Assembly: GCF_029784155.1 (NCBI RefSeq)
Contig: NC_073691.1
Span: 90,602,722 to 90,666,721, forward strand
Source of the DNA: Uranotaenia lowii
Taxonomy: Eukaryota > Arthropoda > Insecta > Diptera > Culicidae
DNA length: 64,000 nt
Reading direction: 5' to 3'
The position numbers and the translations under genes were made by a program. Under the pieces are notes generated by a model, which was not told where the DNA came from, did no database searches, and was given only the letters and a program-made list of their open reading frames with translations. Of this stretch, positions 1 through 11,704 are shown one piece after another; the first letter of the stretch is position 1; each line of letters starts with the position of its first letter.

Positions 1-435
1 ACTACAGAACTGTGCAAGAAGGAGCCACAGAGTAACGATGCAATGGCGTTAAAATTGACTCACTCACATCCACATTCCCCTCTAATATATGCAAATTGAG
101 TAGGTGGAAAGGTGATTAAGTCAAAAGCTTTGGTTTAAACTTTATCTGGCTGCCAACCGAGCGTTTCGCCTCAAATGCCAAAGCCTGAATTCTTTGCTTC
201 TTGTGGAGCAAGTTTACCATTTCATAACGTGTTATCTTCTTTCCGTTCCCTGGACTACCTTTACTTCCCTTGTCTGGTAATGATGGTTTGAATGTGTGGT
301 TTTTTCCGTATCATTCCGACGATTATGTATTCATTCCCATTATAGTTTTCTTGGTCAGTGGCCACATGGCTTCACTGCATTTCTATTGTGTTGCGAATGG
401 GTCGTCGGAAGGGTTGTACACGAACTTCTAAATAA
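1..435. other. Stretch with no recognisable feature
   Basis: AT-rich to mixed sequence. I see no coding frame with family resemblance, no terminal repeats and no RNA gene. Short open frames occur but look random. Confidence 0.4.
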
Positions 436-439
436 GCTA

Positions 440-898
440 AGGTTGCCAGATTGCCCGGTTTTATCCGGGTGTGCACGGATATTTAATACATAACTTATGA
501 TCAGTCCGGCCCGGCCCTGGTTGCCCGGATTTCATTGAAAAATGCCCGAATTTTAATCGGATTTTTTCACTTTTTTTGGCAAATCAACCAAAAAAAAAAA
601 CAAATAGTACCTATTGTAATTTTTTTATATTTATGCCTCCAAATCAAAATTTTGTTAACTAGTTTTATAAAAATAATCATGAAACGTTTTTTGAAAGCCC
701 TAAAGACGATTTATTTAAAGTCTTTCAATGAGTTTTGATGAAAAAATTTTTTTTCTTGATTTTTAATGAGTAATTTCTGAGTTTTGACAAAATTTGCCAG
801 GATTTTGGTCGTCAATTTTGAAATCAAATGCTCGGATTTAGCCAGGTTTTCATATAAAATTGCCCGGATACGTGCTAAATAAATTTTGGCGACCTTAT
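440..898 (+). mobile_element. Non-autonomous hAT-like element, degraded (GCCCGG-rich subterminal repeats)
   Basis: Bounded by TAAGGTTGCCA on the left and TGGCGACCTTA on the right, an 11-bp inverted repeat with one mismatch. The subterminal regions carry repeated TTGCCCGGAT-like words. No matching 8-bp target duplication was found. A related copy in opposite orientation lies at about 25509-26083, sharing the order of the conserved blocks. The interior is AT-rich and non-coding. The hAT assignment is inferred from the GGTTGCCA-type termini shared with the better-supported elements at 15870 and 21224. Confidence 0.5.
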
Positions 899-1169
899 TC
901 CAAGATATATGCGATTTTCATGATTGCGTTACACAATCTAAGATCAGAATGGGATAAAACCCTAAGTAGGCATTGTAAATTGGGAGAATTTTATCGCATT
1001 TTCCAATACACCTGAAAGTTTCAATCACTTGTTGATTTATTGGTTGTCAAATTTCCAGATTTTGGCCATCATCGTAGTTTTTCTGTCGAATTAGGCTGGA
1101 ACAAATATCAATTTATTTTTTTGTCAACCCCCTTCGAAATTTCCGAAAAACCCGAAATGGGGAATAAAT

Positions 1170-2118
1170 AGGGGAGAATGAGAATACTTGATCCCTGGGG
1201 ATACTTGATTCCTTAGCTATATCTCGAAACTGGATTGGTTTACAAAGATCAAATGTTCTAAAAAAATGTGTCAAAAAGAGCAAAATAACCATGAAATTTT
1301 TTAAACAACACAATTGTTTGAGTAATTGAACTTTGTTTGAAAAATTTCACAAAATGTAACTTGAAGATCTTTTTTCATCCCTTTAAAAAGGTTCCTTACA
1401 TTTAAAAAAATGAAAAAAAATATTTGTTCCGATATATCAAACGTTCGCGCGTAATATGAACTTCATAATGCCATATTTTTAAAGCAATGGAAAACTCTCA
1501 ACGTTTTTCAGAAAAAGTTTTCTAAAATGTTGATTATGCGTACAATTGATCCCTTGAGTTAAAAACTGTATATTCTTCTTCTGAATTGATCGTGATCATT
1601 GCTGATTGCGAGATTACTAATATTTATCCAAAAAGTAATATTCATCCAACAATTGTCTGAAGAAAAGGGCTAGAATAATAAATTTTCTCTTGATTTAAAA
1701 AAAAATAGCGCCTTTAAGTATGCAATGTCATTAGCGTTGAGACCAAGTTATAAAATTTTCTTCTTATGTCTGCTATAAATTGTGAAATGAGAACAAACAT
1801 GACCAAAATAGTCAATTAACATTCTATCTTGGGGTTTTGTTTGATTTTTATACAAGGATTAGGGCTTCCTGAATAAAAGATCAAGTCTCCTTCAATTGGG
1901 GATCAAGTCTCCCCTAATTTCAGAAAAATCGCAATTTTTTTACTCCCACGAAAATGCTTCTAGTTCATCAACGGGTTCAAGTATCGTTCTAATTTTTGGA
2001 GCATAGGAACAAGACGTTACAGGCTATCAGAAAATGTAAAAGACGGCGAGTTGCTAAATTTTTCCAAAAAGATATGGGGAAAATAAGAAAAAAAGATCAA
2101 GTATCCCCACTCTCCCCT
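1170..2118 (+). mobile_element. MITE-like TIR element, family B, with TA target duplication
   Basis: Starts with (TA)GGGGAGAATGAGAATACTTG and ends with the inverted counterpart CAAGTATCCCCACTCTCCCC(TA). The TA on each side fits a Tc1/mariner-type duplication. The 949-bp interior is AT-rich with no usable frame. Internal words resembling the terminus (CAAGTCTCCCCT near 1900) recur near the right end. A second copy at 30093-31791 lacks the left end and carries another element. Confidence 0.6.
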
Positions 2119-2251
2119 AAAGTTTGAAGTATTTTATGTTAATTTCGAAAAAAAAATTAAATCATCCGAAAGATTACAAGACCAAAAACACAAATTTTGG
2201 AGTTATTTCTCCTTTTGTATTCTTGTTTCCTTTGGTTTTGCGCGATGATAT

Positions 2252-3199
2252 AGTACCGTCAAACGGGGCATCATGAAACAGCGGGGTTCGATGCAACATT
2301 TATATAGCACTACATTGAATCAATTTTTAATTTAATGTATGGTAATAAAGTTATCTTTTAATGATAACAAAATGATGATGACATAATTTCTTGCATCTTA
2401 AGCTAGTTGTCTTAAGTTTTTTATTTTTATGTAAAATTTAAAAAATCGAGCAATAAATGTACAAATTTTAACATTTTTTGATGCCGAAAAAAACTTTACC
2501 CAGTATGACGGATCGGCTTGATAAAATTACCTACAAACTTTTTACAGGTTTCCTCATGTTATACCAACATTGTTGGTGTAAATATATTTTTCGAACAATC
2601 ACCCAATTTTTTTAAATGAATATTTTTAAAATTCAGTTAGGTGTCTGGGGATAAATGCAACAAAATGCAAATCAAAGAAATACCTTGTAAATCTCGTTTC
2701 CATGTGCTGGAATATGAATGATTTGCATCACGCGTTTGTAAACATTTAAATTTCATTCATCCAAACATTTATTATCATGATTTCAGCTTGTAGAATTTTT
2801 TTAGCCCCTAAATGTATGCAGCATCCTTATTTTCAGAAAAAATGTGCAAATTTGTTTTCACAGACCCAAAAACTACTGCAATTGGTGTTGTCATGCGTAA
2901 AGGTCTTTAAGGCATCGCAAATATATTAAAAACTATGAATTTTCGTACGTGTTCATAAGATTTTTCATTAAAAACAAAGTTTGTTGCAAGTTACCCCATT
3001 TTCTAAGGAGTGTGAAAATCGCATGTTTTTAGAAAATTAAAAATAACTGAGGAAACCAATAACTTTTTAAACTACGCCAATTTGATGCCCCAGCATCCTT
3101 AAAACTTTTGATGCATAAAGGATACGATTAACTGTGAACATAAGTTTTTTAGAAGCCATTGAAGTTGAAAATTGTTGCATGTTGCCCCAGTTGACGGTA
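2252..3199 (+). mobile_element. TIR repeat, family C (AGTACCGTCAA termini), copy 1
   Basis: Left end AGTACCGTCAAACGGGGCAT and right end GCCCCAGTTGACGGTA form an imperfect terminal inverted repeat around about 950 bp of AT-rich DNA. Related copies are at 24661-27389 (with an internal insertion), about 27465-27895 (partial) and 37592-38431 (reverse). The right end lies next to the 3'-truncated RTE element, so an open frame of that element runs on into this repeat by chance. Confidence 0.6.
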
Positions 3200-3282
3200 T
3201 GCAATTTTGTTGCAAACAAGCTTTCTTGCAATTTATTCGAATTAATTTGTTTTTTGAATTTTTTTTCATTCGCAATATCCAT

Positions 3283-6175
3283 GTTTCGTGCCCGTAGAGA
3301 ACAACCGGTCTAATAAGCGTCGTATACAGGTTACACTTCGTGCGAGGGCTAAGTCTTCTCGACCGCAGTTGCTTGTGGAGTCCATAGTAGGCACGACTTC
3401 CGCTGATAATTCGCCTCCGGATCTCACGGCTGGTGTCATTGTCTGCAGTCACCAGTGAGCCGAGATAGACAAAGTCTTCGACTATCTCCAGCTCGTCGCC
3501 GTCGATCGTGACCTTGTTATTACTGGACAAGCGGGTTCGGTCGGTCTCGGATCCGCAGGCCAGCATGTACTTCGTCTTGGACGTATTAATCATCAACCCA
3601 ATCCTTCCTGCTTCGCGTTTCAGTTTGCGGTAGATCTCCTCCATCGCCGCAGATGATCTGCCGACTATATCAATGTCATCGGCAAAGCAGATAAGTTGAC
3701 TGGATCTGTTGAAAATCGTGCCCCGCATTTCGCCCACCGCTCGTCGAATAACACCTTCTAGCGCCACTTTGAACATCATGCAGGATAGACCATCACCTTG
3801 TCGAAGCCCCCTGCGAGATTCGAATGAACTCGACAATTCACGCGAAATCCGCACACAGCACTGCGTTCCATCCATCGTCGCCTTGATCAGTCTGATCAGC
3901 TTCCCGGAAAAGCCGTTCTCGTCCATGATTTTCCATAGCTCGTTACGGTCGATCGTGTCGTATGCGGTTTTGAAGTCGATGAATAGATGGTGCGTAGGGA
4001 CTTGGTGTTCGCGGCATTTTTGGAGGATTTGCCGTAATGTGAATATCTGGTCCGTCGTAGACCGTCCCTCCATAAAGCCGGCCTGATGACTTCCCACGAA
4101 TCTGTTTGCTTGTGGCGTTAGGCGGCGGAGTAGGACTCGGGACAACACTTTGTAGGCGGCATTGAGGACAGTGATCGCTCGGTAGTTCTCACAGTCCAAT
4201 TTGTCGCCCTTCTTGTAGATGGGGCATATTACCCCCTCCTTCCACTCCTCCGGTAGCTGTTCTATGTCCCAGATCCGGATTATCAACCGGTGTAGGCAAT
4301 CGGCCAACCTGTCCGGGCCCATTTTGATGAGTTCAGCTGCGATGCCATCCTTCCCAGCCGACTTGTTTCTATTCAGCTGGCGAATGGCTTCCTTAATTTC
4401 ACTCATCGTTGGGAGTGGCTCCTCTTCGTCGTTGGCTACGCCGGCGATGTACCTTCCCCCACCGTCTTGATCTCCTGCATGTGCGCCGTTCAGGTGTTCA
4501 TCGAAGTGCTGCTTCCACCTTTTCATCACCTCACGATTGTCCGTCAGGATACCCCCGTCCTTATCCCGGCACATTTCGGCTTGCGGCACGAAGCCTTTGC
4601 GGAATGCGTTGAGTTTCTGATAGAACTTTCGTGTTTCTTGGGAACGATTCAGCTGCTCCAGCTCCTCGAGCTCCTCCTCCTAGAGGCGGCGCTTTTTCTC
4701 CTGGAAAAGTCGGACTCGCTGCCTCTTCCGCTGTCGGTGATTTTCCACATTTCGACGGGTGCCTCTCTGCACTACTGCCGCCCGCGCGGCATTCTCTTCG
4801 TCCATCACCCTCCTACACTCCTCGTCGAACCAGTCGTTCCGTCGAGATCGCTCCACATAACCGATGACGTTCTCCGCAGCACTGTTGATGGCTGTTTTGA
4901 TGGTATCCCAACAGTCCTCGAGAGGGGCTTCGTCAAGCTCGCCCTCTGCCGGCTGCGCTGCTTCGACCGATTGCGCGTAGTCTGCCGCGACCTCAGGTTG
5001 CTTCAGTCGCGCGATATTTAACCGAGGCGGGCGCCGGTTTCGCGTGCTGTTCACTACGGAGAGTTTTGGGCGCATCTTCACCATCACCAGATAATGGTCC
5101 GACTCGATGTTGGCGCCCCGACAGGATCTGACGTCGATGATGTCCGAGAAGTGCCGGCTGTCGATTAAAACGTGGTCGATCTGTGATTGAGTTTGGTACG
5201 GTGATCTCCAGGTGTACTTGTGTTGGAGGCGGCGAAATCAATAAGTCTGAGGCTGTTTTCGTTGGTCAGCTGGTGTGCACTGAACCTTCCAATTGTCGGT
5301 TTGAATTCCTCCTTCTGGCCGACCTGAGCATTGAAATCCCCGATGTCGATCTTGATATCATGCTTTGGGCAACGGTCGTGTTCACGCTCCAGCTGCGCGT
5401 AGAATTCGTCTTTGTCGTCACCGGTACTTCCGAGGTTGTGCACGTTGATGATGCTGATGTGGAAGAACCGGCCCATGATTCTCAACCGGCACATTCGTGA
5501 GTTGATCGGCCACCACCCGATCACGCGCTTTTGCATCTTTCCCATCACTATAAAAGCTGTTCCAAGCTCGTGTGTGTTGCCGCAGCTCTGGTAGATGGCA
5601 CGACTATCTGGGTACGTTCGTACCGTGGAGCCCTTCCAGCATACCTCCTGCAGCGCTACGATGTCGAATTTGCAGCTCTTCAATTCGTTGGAGAGCACGT
5701 GGGTACTGCCCACAAAATTTAGAGATCGGCAGTTCCATGTTCCAAGTTTCCAATCGCTAGTCCCTTTTCGTCGCGTGGGTCCGATTTCCATCCGAAATTT
5801 GTTGTTCATTGTTCGTTGCTTATGTTTTTTGTAGTCACAGGCTCGCAAGGCCCGCAGCTAACCCCACTATCTCGCAGGAGGACCGTCGTGATGTTGCTGT
5901 TTTGGGTCCCGAACACCACCAGGACGCTGTTGCACTCCGCACGCCGCCCCTGACATGGAGAACAGAAACGTACGAAGCCCCCTAACTCAGTCTGCATGCG
6001 ACCAAAGCATCCACCGGGGTTGGGTACCCGATCTCCGCTAAGGTTGCTGGCACCCCAGCTAGCACCACGGGGAGGTAGAGAATCGGAGTTGCAGACAAGA
6101 GGTGATATGACCACTACCCGAAGGTTGGGTGTATGGGGTCTCGAGTTACACATTGTCTACTTCACTAGCCACAAC
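3283..6175 (-). pseudogene. RTE-type non-LTR retrotransposon, frameshifted and 3'-truncated
   Basis: Read on the minus strand. An apurinic-type endonuclease comes first (5848 to about 5225: TWNCRSLN, ALQEVCWKG and a GDFNAQVG metal-site motif). A linker follows (5087-4680), then a reverse transcriptase (4589 to about 3290) with KSAGKDGI, LFIDFKTAYD, GLRQGDGLS and the catalytic CFADDIDI. The endonuclease and linker are in different frames, implying a small indel near 5225. A TAG at 4680-4682 lies in frame between linker and RT. Homology stops near GHETW at about 3285, where AT-rich repeat DNA begins, so the RT C-terminus and 3' UTR are missing. Non-LTR elements usually lose the 5' end, so later deletion or insertion is likely. 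GC content is well above the surroundings. RTE membership rests on endonuclease and RT motif similarity. Confidence 0.85.
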
Positions 6176-6179
6176 ACAT

Positions 6180-6779
6180 ATTAGAGTGAAAATGGGGAGC
6201 GCTGGCCAAAAAGAAGATCATCAGTTCCCTGATTTTTGAAAAAAAAATGTTGGCAACCCTGTCCCTGACAGTTTTGAGGATTCCTTCGTGACAGTTATCA
6301 ATGCTAGACTTTTGCTTGACAGCACTTCTAATGCCGACCGGCTGTAGCTGACATTTCGTTTTGGAAATCTTCGACATTCGGGACAAAATGGTTTATAATC
6401 GAACGTTGTAGGTCTGTTGCTTTAAGCTAGCTGCTAGACTAGCCAATCTTTCGTTATACGTTAAGCGATAGGTGCTGCTTTCTTTGGCTTGTGGTGGATT
6501 AGCGAGTATTTTTAAAATATTTTCGAATGATGAATATAGGAGCAAGTGAGGAGGCATTTTTCTGTCATTTTGTTGTTTGCGTGGTTTTTCGTTTTTTCTA
6601 GAGAAGTCTGAAAAATTAATGGATGTGTAATTTTCAAGAAAACGAAGAATTTTTTTATCGTACCAGGCTTAAAATCAGGAATCGTTTCAAAGTGCCATCA
6701 ATCTACATTGCAGAGAAGCCGGATGATGCAGGACCGCTGAATCACTAAATATGCACCCCATTCTCTATTAAAGGGAATT
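6180..6779. other. Stretch with no recognisable feature
   Basis: Follows the 5' edge of the RTE relic. Mixed-composition sequence. No coding similarity, RNA gene or terminal repeat pair seen. Confidence 0.35.
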
Positions 6780-7550
6780 GTGGGGGGTTGGATAGGTCAT
6801 CAAACGATCAAAAGACTGATATACAATGGATTGTGGGTTCAAGCCAGCCGGAGTATCTCGGCAAATTTAGAATCATGGGAAGGTTACTTGGGTACCTTTT
6901 CAGGATTCTTTATTTGTTTCGAACAGTTGGAAGGAATTGAGATGAGTCAAACCTATCCCAAACCAGTGGTAACGGACCCCTTGGTTGCGTTGCGAATATT
7001 GTTGATGAGTTAAGCATAAACAATATTTGAACATGAATGTAGGAGGAAGTGAGGGAGTTGTGAGTGGATGGGTGGTGGGAGCATTTAATTGTGATGTTGG
7101 TGATGATCAGATTGCTGGCAGTTCGCGAGGTGTACAAGCCGGAGCCGGATACTTTGGTGGGAGTGGAAGTAGGGGTATGGGAAGTTCAAATGTCGAAGCG
7201 GTCATGGTGGTTGATAATGGTTACCGGAAAAGAAAGCAATCGTTTAGAGATATATCCGAGTGTTGTATAAAATTACAAGACTATTTTTTGCTTTGTGTCA
7301 TTGATCCAGCTGGATATCGCAACAAATATTTAAAAAAGTCGCAACGACTGGATATTGGCAATTTTAACCTATATCTACGCATAGTATATACGGACTTTGC
7401 GAGGGAACGCGGGCCTTCAAGAACGTAAACCCTGGCCCTCCTCCAGCAAAGTAAAGACGGATTGCAAAAGTATCAGTCCGCATCGATGCGCAAACTCTTG
7501 TCGAATCGGTAGTGCGAATGGTAGGAATTGAGGACCTTCCACTCAATAAA
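6780..7550 (+). pseudogene. Possible retroelement 5' or gag remnant (unrecognised)
   Basis: Contains a 133-codon open frame (7027-7428), Gly/Ser-rich at its N-terminus, then YRKRKQSFRDISECC and QDYFLLCVIDPAGY. I do not recognise a family. It is on the same strand and immediately upstream of an RNase H fragment of an I/R1-type retroelement, so it may be part of the same decayed insertion. That link is inference only, and a chance frame is possible. Confidence 0.3.
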
Positions 7551-7584
7551 GTAAAGTCAGATCGATTTCGAATAATCCTTGACC

Positions 7585-8035
7585 TTCTGTGCCATGCCTG
7601 GTCCAGGACATAAGGGAATTTTCGGAAACGAGTGTGCCGACGAACTCGCCAGAGCTGGATCAGAAAACAAATTTTATGGGCTATCCCAATATTGTCATGT
7701 TAGTTCAGAAACCAAATTTAAACTTGGGTAACTAACCAACTGGAACGATGTTGGGAAGAGTTGGACACTTGTCGCCAAACTAAATTATTTTTAGGCAAAC
7801 CATCTTCAATCATATCGAGTTACATGTTAACCTCAAGTAAATCTCATTGTAGCATCCTGATAAGAGCACTCTCTGGTCATTGTAAACTCAACTATCATAT
7901 GCACAACATTCAGGGTGCTGAATCTCCAGTGTGTGGTAGTTGTGAATCAGATGTGGAAAATCCATTCGATCTTCTATGTAACTGTACCTCATTTGCAGAC
8001 TGCGTTTTCGTACTCTGGGATACCACGCTATAAGC
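7585..8035 (+). pseudogene. RNase H and C-terminal fragment of an I/R1-type non-LTR retrotransposon
   Basis: Frame-by-frame reading gives a PGHKGIFGNECADELARAGS block, matching the end of the RNase H domain found after RT in I-, LOA- and R1-type elements. After stops and frame changes, 7840-8030 reads IRALSGHCKLNYHMHNIQGA, then a CGSCESDVENP/LLCNC cysteine-histidine block typical of the tail of these proteins. No RT or endonuclease is seen upstream. This is a short broken fragment. Confidence 0.7.
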
Positions 8036-9577
8036 GAGTCTGAGTTTAAAAAAATATACTAAAAAGACATTCCTTAACAAACGTGGAAAGAGGCTTTAAT
8101 GCTAAAAATCCCTAAGTGGATAGGCTATATGCTATCGTTAATAGATTGAATTAATTTTTCACTTTTTGTTTTAGGATTTACAGGTTTCTCAGGTAAGTGA
8201 TGAAATCTTTGATAGAAAAAAGGCTAGTCACAAATTTTCCGTAAGTTTGGAGCCTACCCCCATTCTGATACCTGATCATGTATCGTATATCAGACTTGCA
8301 AACATGGCACATAACTCTTTACAAACAATGTTTCTAAACAACACTATTCTTGAAAGGAAATTTGGTGATTTTTCCATGTTTATATTCAAAATTTTTGGAT
8401 TTTTCTTGGCAACATAATATGTATGTACTTACATATTAGGTATTAATTTATTGATAGATTCTCGAATCATAATAATTCTAATCTAATCTAAATTCTACTG
8501 TTTATCTTAAAAAACTTCATCGAATCTTTGCTACGCTACCACATTTTCCATATCGGGTGTCTACAATATGGGACGAAAGGAACTGGACTTTACTGGTAAA
8601 GTACTGCGGCATAACTCCAATAAAAATCACTTTAGAAGGTAATGTAAACTACTTCTTTCGGGCAGCAGCGGTGGGTTCAGTGTGTCCAATGAAAGAGCGC
8701 AATTTCTCGGGAAAAGGATTGTTGGCTTTCGTCTTCTTCCATAAGAGATAACTTTTACTTGCGTACATTGCCGGTTGCAGTTCTGAAAGGAGCGAAGGAT
8801 TGTCAAGGAACACGAGAGTACTCGGCAAATATCTCCTCCGAGCCATCAACCAAACTTAAACACACCCACACCTACACACAACTTACAACAGGTAATGGAT
8901 GTCGAATAAATTTGTAAGTAGAGTAACTTCCGTTCTGATGGTTTATTGGGTTGCAACCGGATGGCACCGACCGAATCCTGATGACGTTGACCACACAGAG
9001 AGCTAAAGCTCAGCTAGAGAAGTTGATAGAAAGCTCATAATGCAAATTGATGGAGGGTCGGACGTTTACTGTTGCCGGAATACCAATCCATCTGCTGGCT
9101 GTTCCCTTTTTCTTTGGCCGATATGGATGGCAGCTCGTAGCTCACAGGGATTACTGCATTCCAAAGGATGAAATCCGGTTTGGCAAACAGATTTCTATAT
9201 CCGATCCGGAACTGGCTGGAATGACAAGACCAAATTTAAGAATAACAATCCTTTACGTTTAAATTGTATTGAGCTGAAGGAAATTGAGCTGATGCGGGTT
9301 TTTGTTCCGTTTCTGAGTTAGGCAATGTTCGATAAATAAAATTAAAATATCTTTTAAATCCTAACAAAAAAAATTGAATGCGAGACAATCATCAAAAATC
9401 TATGGTTTGAGTTAAACAGTTAAGATATATCCGTGATTCTTTCACTGTATAGATCATACAGTGAATATTGTAAGTATCGTTTCATACTTTGATTTTCGTT
9501 TATTCTAGATTTTCTTGATATATCTAGGCTTTCCCCAATCCAATTAAGCATTTGGGATAAGTCAAATCTGGCCGGAT
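8036..9577. other. Mostly featureless stretch
   Basis: Short open frames at 8557-8751 and 9047-9262 have no recognisable motifs. The 8940-9260 part is slightly richer in GC than its surroundings and could be an old coding or retroelement fragment, but I cannot support that. No repeat ends identified. Confidence 0.3.
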
Positions 9578-10272
9578 GGCCGACTTTATTCAAATTATTT
9601 GCTAGAAAAAAATAAAAAACTCCTAATTCTCTTTGAAATTTTCAAGATTTTGTGTTCAAAAACAATTTTAAAACAATTTAAAAGTGAACATAAATTTTGT
9701 TTGATCATTAGATACGATTTTAATACTGCTGCTGTGATTCAATGAAAACTTTAAATTTCAAGTTATTATCTTTCACTTTCCTTTTGTATGTTTTTGGCCT
9801 AGATTTAGCTCAGATTTGCCCTTTTTACATTTTTTTTACCAAAAATTGTATTGAATTGCCCAGCCGTGTGGTTCAAAGCATGGATGGTTAGGGTCAAGAT
9901 CATGGTTCTTTTAACAACTATTTTAAAGATATCTTGCAAAAATTTAAAAAATTTCCCAGATTTCACAGGAACACATTCTCTTTAGAGATATACGCTCTAG
10001 AAGCGACAAGTGCCCTTTGAGTTATTTGTTTGTGAATTTTTTTTAAATCAGAGAGACCTCTACCTGAAAAAGTTCTTGTAATTATTCGGTTGAGAAAAAT
10101 TGACATGATGATGGGCATTAAGATGGAAGAAATTTAAATAATCGCGTTTGTTTTTTTAATTAAAAACCAAACAAATATTCGACCGAATATTCGTTTGACC
10201 GAATAGCTGAAAAGGTCAATATTCGGTATACGACCACTCGCCGAATAATGTTTCACTATTCGGTACATCTCT
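9578..10272 (+). mobile_element. hAT-like repeat, family D (ends CGGTACATCTCTA), copy 1
   Basis: Shares an ordered set of blocks with 41173-41762, including GATACGATTTTAATACTGCTGC-like, GATTTGCCC and CCGTGTGG segments. Both end with clustered TATTCGG words and CGGTACATCTCTA. The inverse, TAGAGATGTACCGAATA, resembles hAT-type termini. No left terminus was identified. Its right end abuts the mariner relic at 10273, suggesting insertion there. Confidence 0.5.
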
Positions 10273-10620
10273 ATTCTGTACCTTGTATGTATGTATGTTG
10301 TCCAGATCTCTGCTTTGCATTGTGGGCGTAGCTCTGCGACCTGCCGATCTTTTTAGCCAAATCACGGCTTGAGACGTTGGGATTTGCTTCACTCATCCTT
10401 TTCACCTTTCCCTCCGTCTTTTTGTTCTCTGATTTTCTTCCGGCTCCTTTGCCGTGGTTCAACGTCAACCTCTCCTGGAACCGCTTCAACACTCTTGGAG
10501 ACGGTTGAATGGCGAATGTTTAACATTTTTCACAACTGCTGGTGCGAAAAGTCAGGAAATTCCAGGTGTTTGGAAAGAATTTGTTCTATCGAATCGCGTT
10601 GGATCCCCTCCATTTTCATT
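10273..10620 (-). pseudogene. Tc1/mariner-superfamily transposase, N-terminal HTH fragment
   Basis: On the minus strand from an ATG near 10612, a frame reads MEGIQRDSIEQILSKHLEF, then shifts and continues as a paired-like helix-turn-helix region: KRFQERLTLNHGKGAGRKS, a basic stretch, and SSRDLAKKIGRSQSYAHNAK. This is the two-HTH DNA-binding part of a mariner-type transposase. The catalytic DDE domain is absent because the sequence stops where the family D repeat begins. At least one frameshift separates the start from the main frame. Confidence 0.7.
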
Positions 10621-10649
10621 GAATCGAAAAACACGACTATGGTTAAAAA

Positions 10650-10800
10650 GTTAGGCGGCATCTATAAATTACGTAACGCAAAAATGCACTTTTTTGACCC
10701 CCTCCCCCCCGTATGTCACAAATCGTAACGCTTCGACGTACCCCCTATGAAAATTACGTAACGCTGATAATCACCCCCCCCCCCCTTTCTTCTCACATTT
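10650..10800. repeat. MITE fragment with ATTACGTAACGC words and a C-rich tract
   Basis: AAATTACGTAACGC occurs at about 10667 and 10753, each followed within a few tens of bases by a run of C (10701-10711 and 10773-10785). The TTACGTAACGC word is, from memory, a terminal motif of mariner-type MITEs widespread in arthropods. A paired inverted end was not found, so the boundaries are approximate. Confidence 0.4.
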
Positions 10801-11413
10801 TAAAATACAGATTTTCGAAGATAAAAAAAAAAATTAACAGAAACGTTCTTCAAAACGGAATAAATATCTATTAAAATCGCTTCAAAGTACTCATTGATGA
10901 TAACTCTCTGATAAAATAAATTGATTGTCTTATAATAAGACTCTTATTAGGAGTTGCTCTGTGCTTGTTCACTGATGATCTACCTTGTTTACTTTATTCT
11001 GTTTAAAAAATATACTACCCTTTGTAATATTCGTCGTAATAATCAAAATTGCTTTTTATAAATCGTTTGAGAAAAAATAATAAATCCGTCTTATGGAGAA
11101 TTGAGTTCTTGTGGATAAATATACCTAGCATTCGGTTTTCCAACGGTTATTTTACAGATATTCAATACACATTTTAAGGAGTCTATCTCAGAATCTTTAA
11201 AAAGGAAAGGTTACAAACCGGTTTGAATCAAGTTGAATCTTACAAATTTTTAGCTGATTTGGTTTGTTTATAGTTCATCAGTATCTTTACTGCACGAAAA
11301 TTTACCAATGTTGAACGGACCAAGTTTAGTTAATATTTGGATGAGAATCCTCGCCAGCCGTTCCAACTTCATATGACGCAGTGTGTGCAGTTTTAGAATG
11401 AAAGTCGACATAT
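10801..11413. other. AT-rich stretch with no recognisable feature
   Basis: AT-rich sequence without open frames of note, terminal repeats or RNA-like structures that I could identify. Confidence 0.35.
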
Positions 11414-11671
11414 GTGAAGAATGGAACGTTAGTTAACGTTAACATTCCAGCTAATCGTCTACTGGAGGAGCATAAACGCTCTCACGCATCTACTCACAAG
11501 CTACCGAACGATGGTTCGCGGCATCCAGGATGCCAGTGTACGATTTGTGAGGATCAACTGAGCTTTGTTGGAATCCGGAAATACCAGTTCAATGAAGTTC
11601 ACTTCGAAAAAGCTGACATCGGATTTGATATTTCGCATGAAGAGTACCCAGAAGTACCTTGTTTCGGATGA
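11414..11671 (+). CDS. Unrecognised 85-codon open frame, possible exon or relic
   Basis: The frame contains two Cys/His clusters (HPGCQCTICEDQ and the preceding EEHKRSHASTHK) and an acidic C-terminus. Composition is less AT-rich than the flanks. I do not recognise a domain. It lies just beyond the 3' end of the minus-strand retroelement at 11705. It may be a gene remnant or a chance frame. Confidence 0.25.
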   Translation: MKNGTLVNVNIPANRLLEEHKRSHASTHKLPNDGSRHPGCQCTICEDQLSFVGIRKYQFNEVHFEKADIGFDISHEEYPEVPCFG

Positions 11672-11704
11672 ACGTGAGCAACCGAAACTATCGAAAGGCG
11701 ATAC

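Noticed and set aside
4467..5021. 184-codon plus-strand gene
   Set aside because: It is the antisense shadow of the RTE endonuclease/RT coding region.
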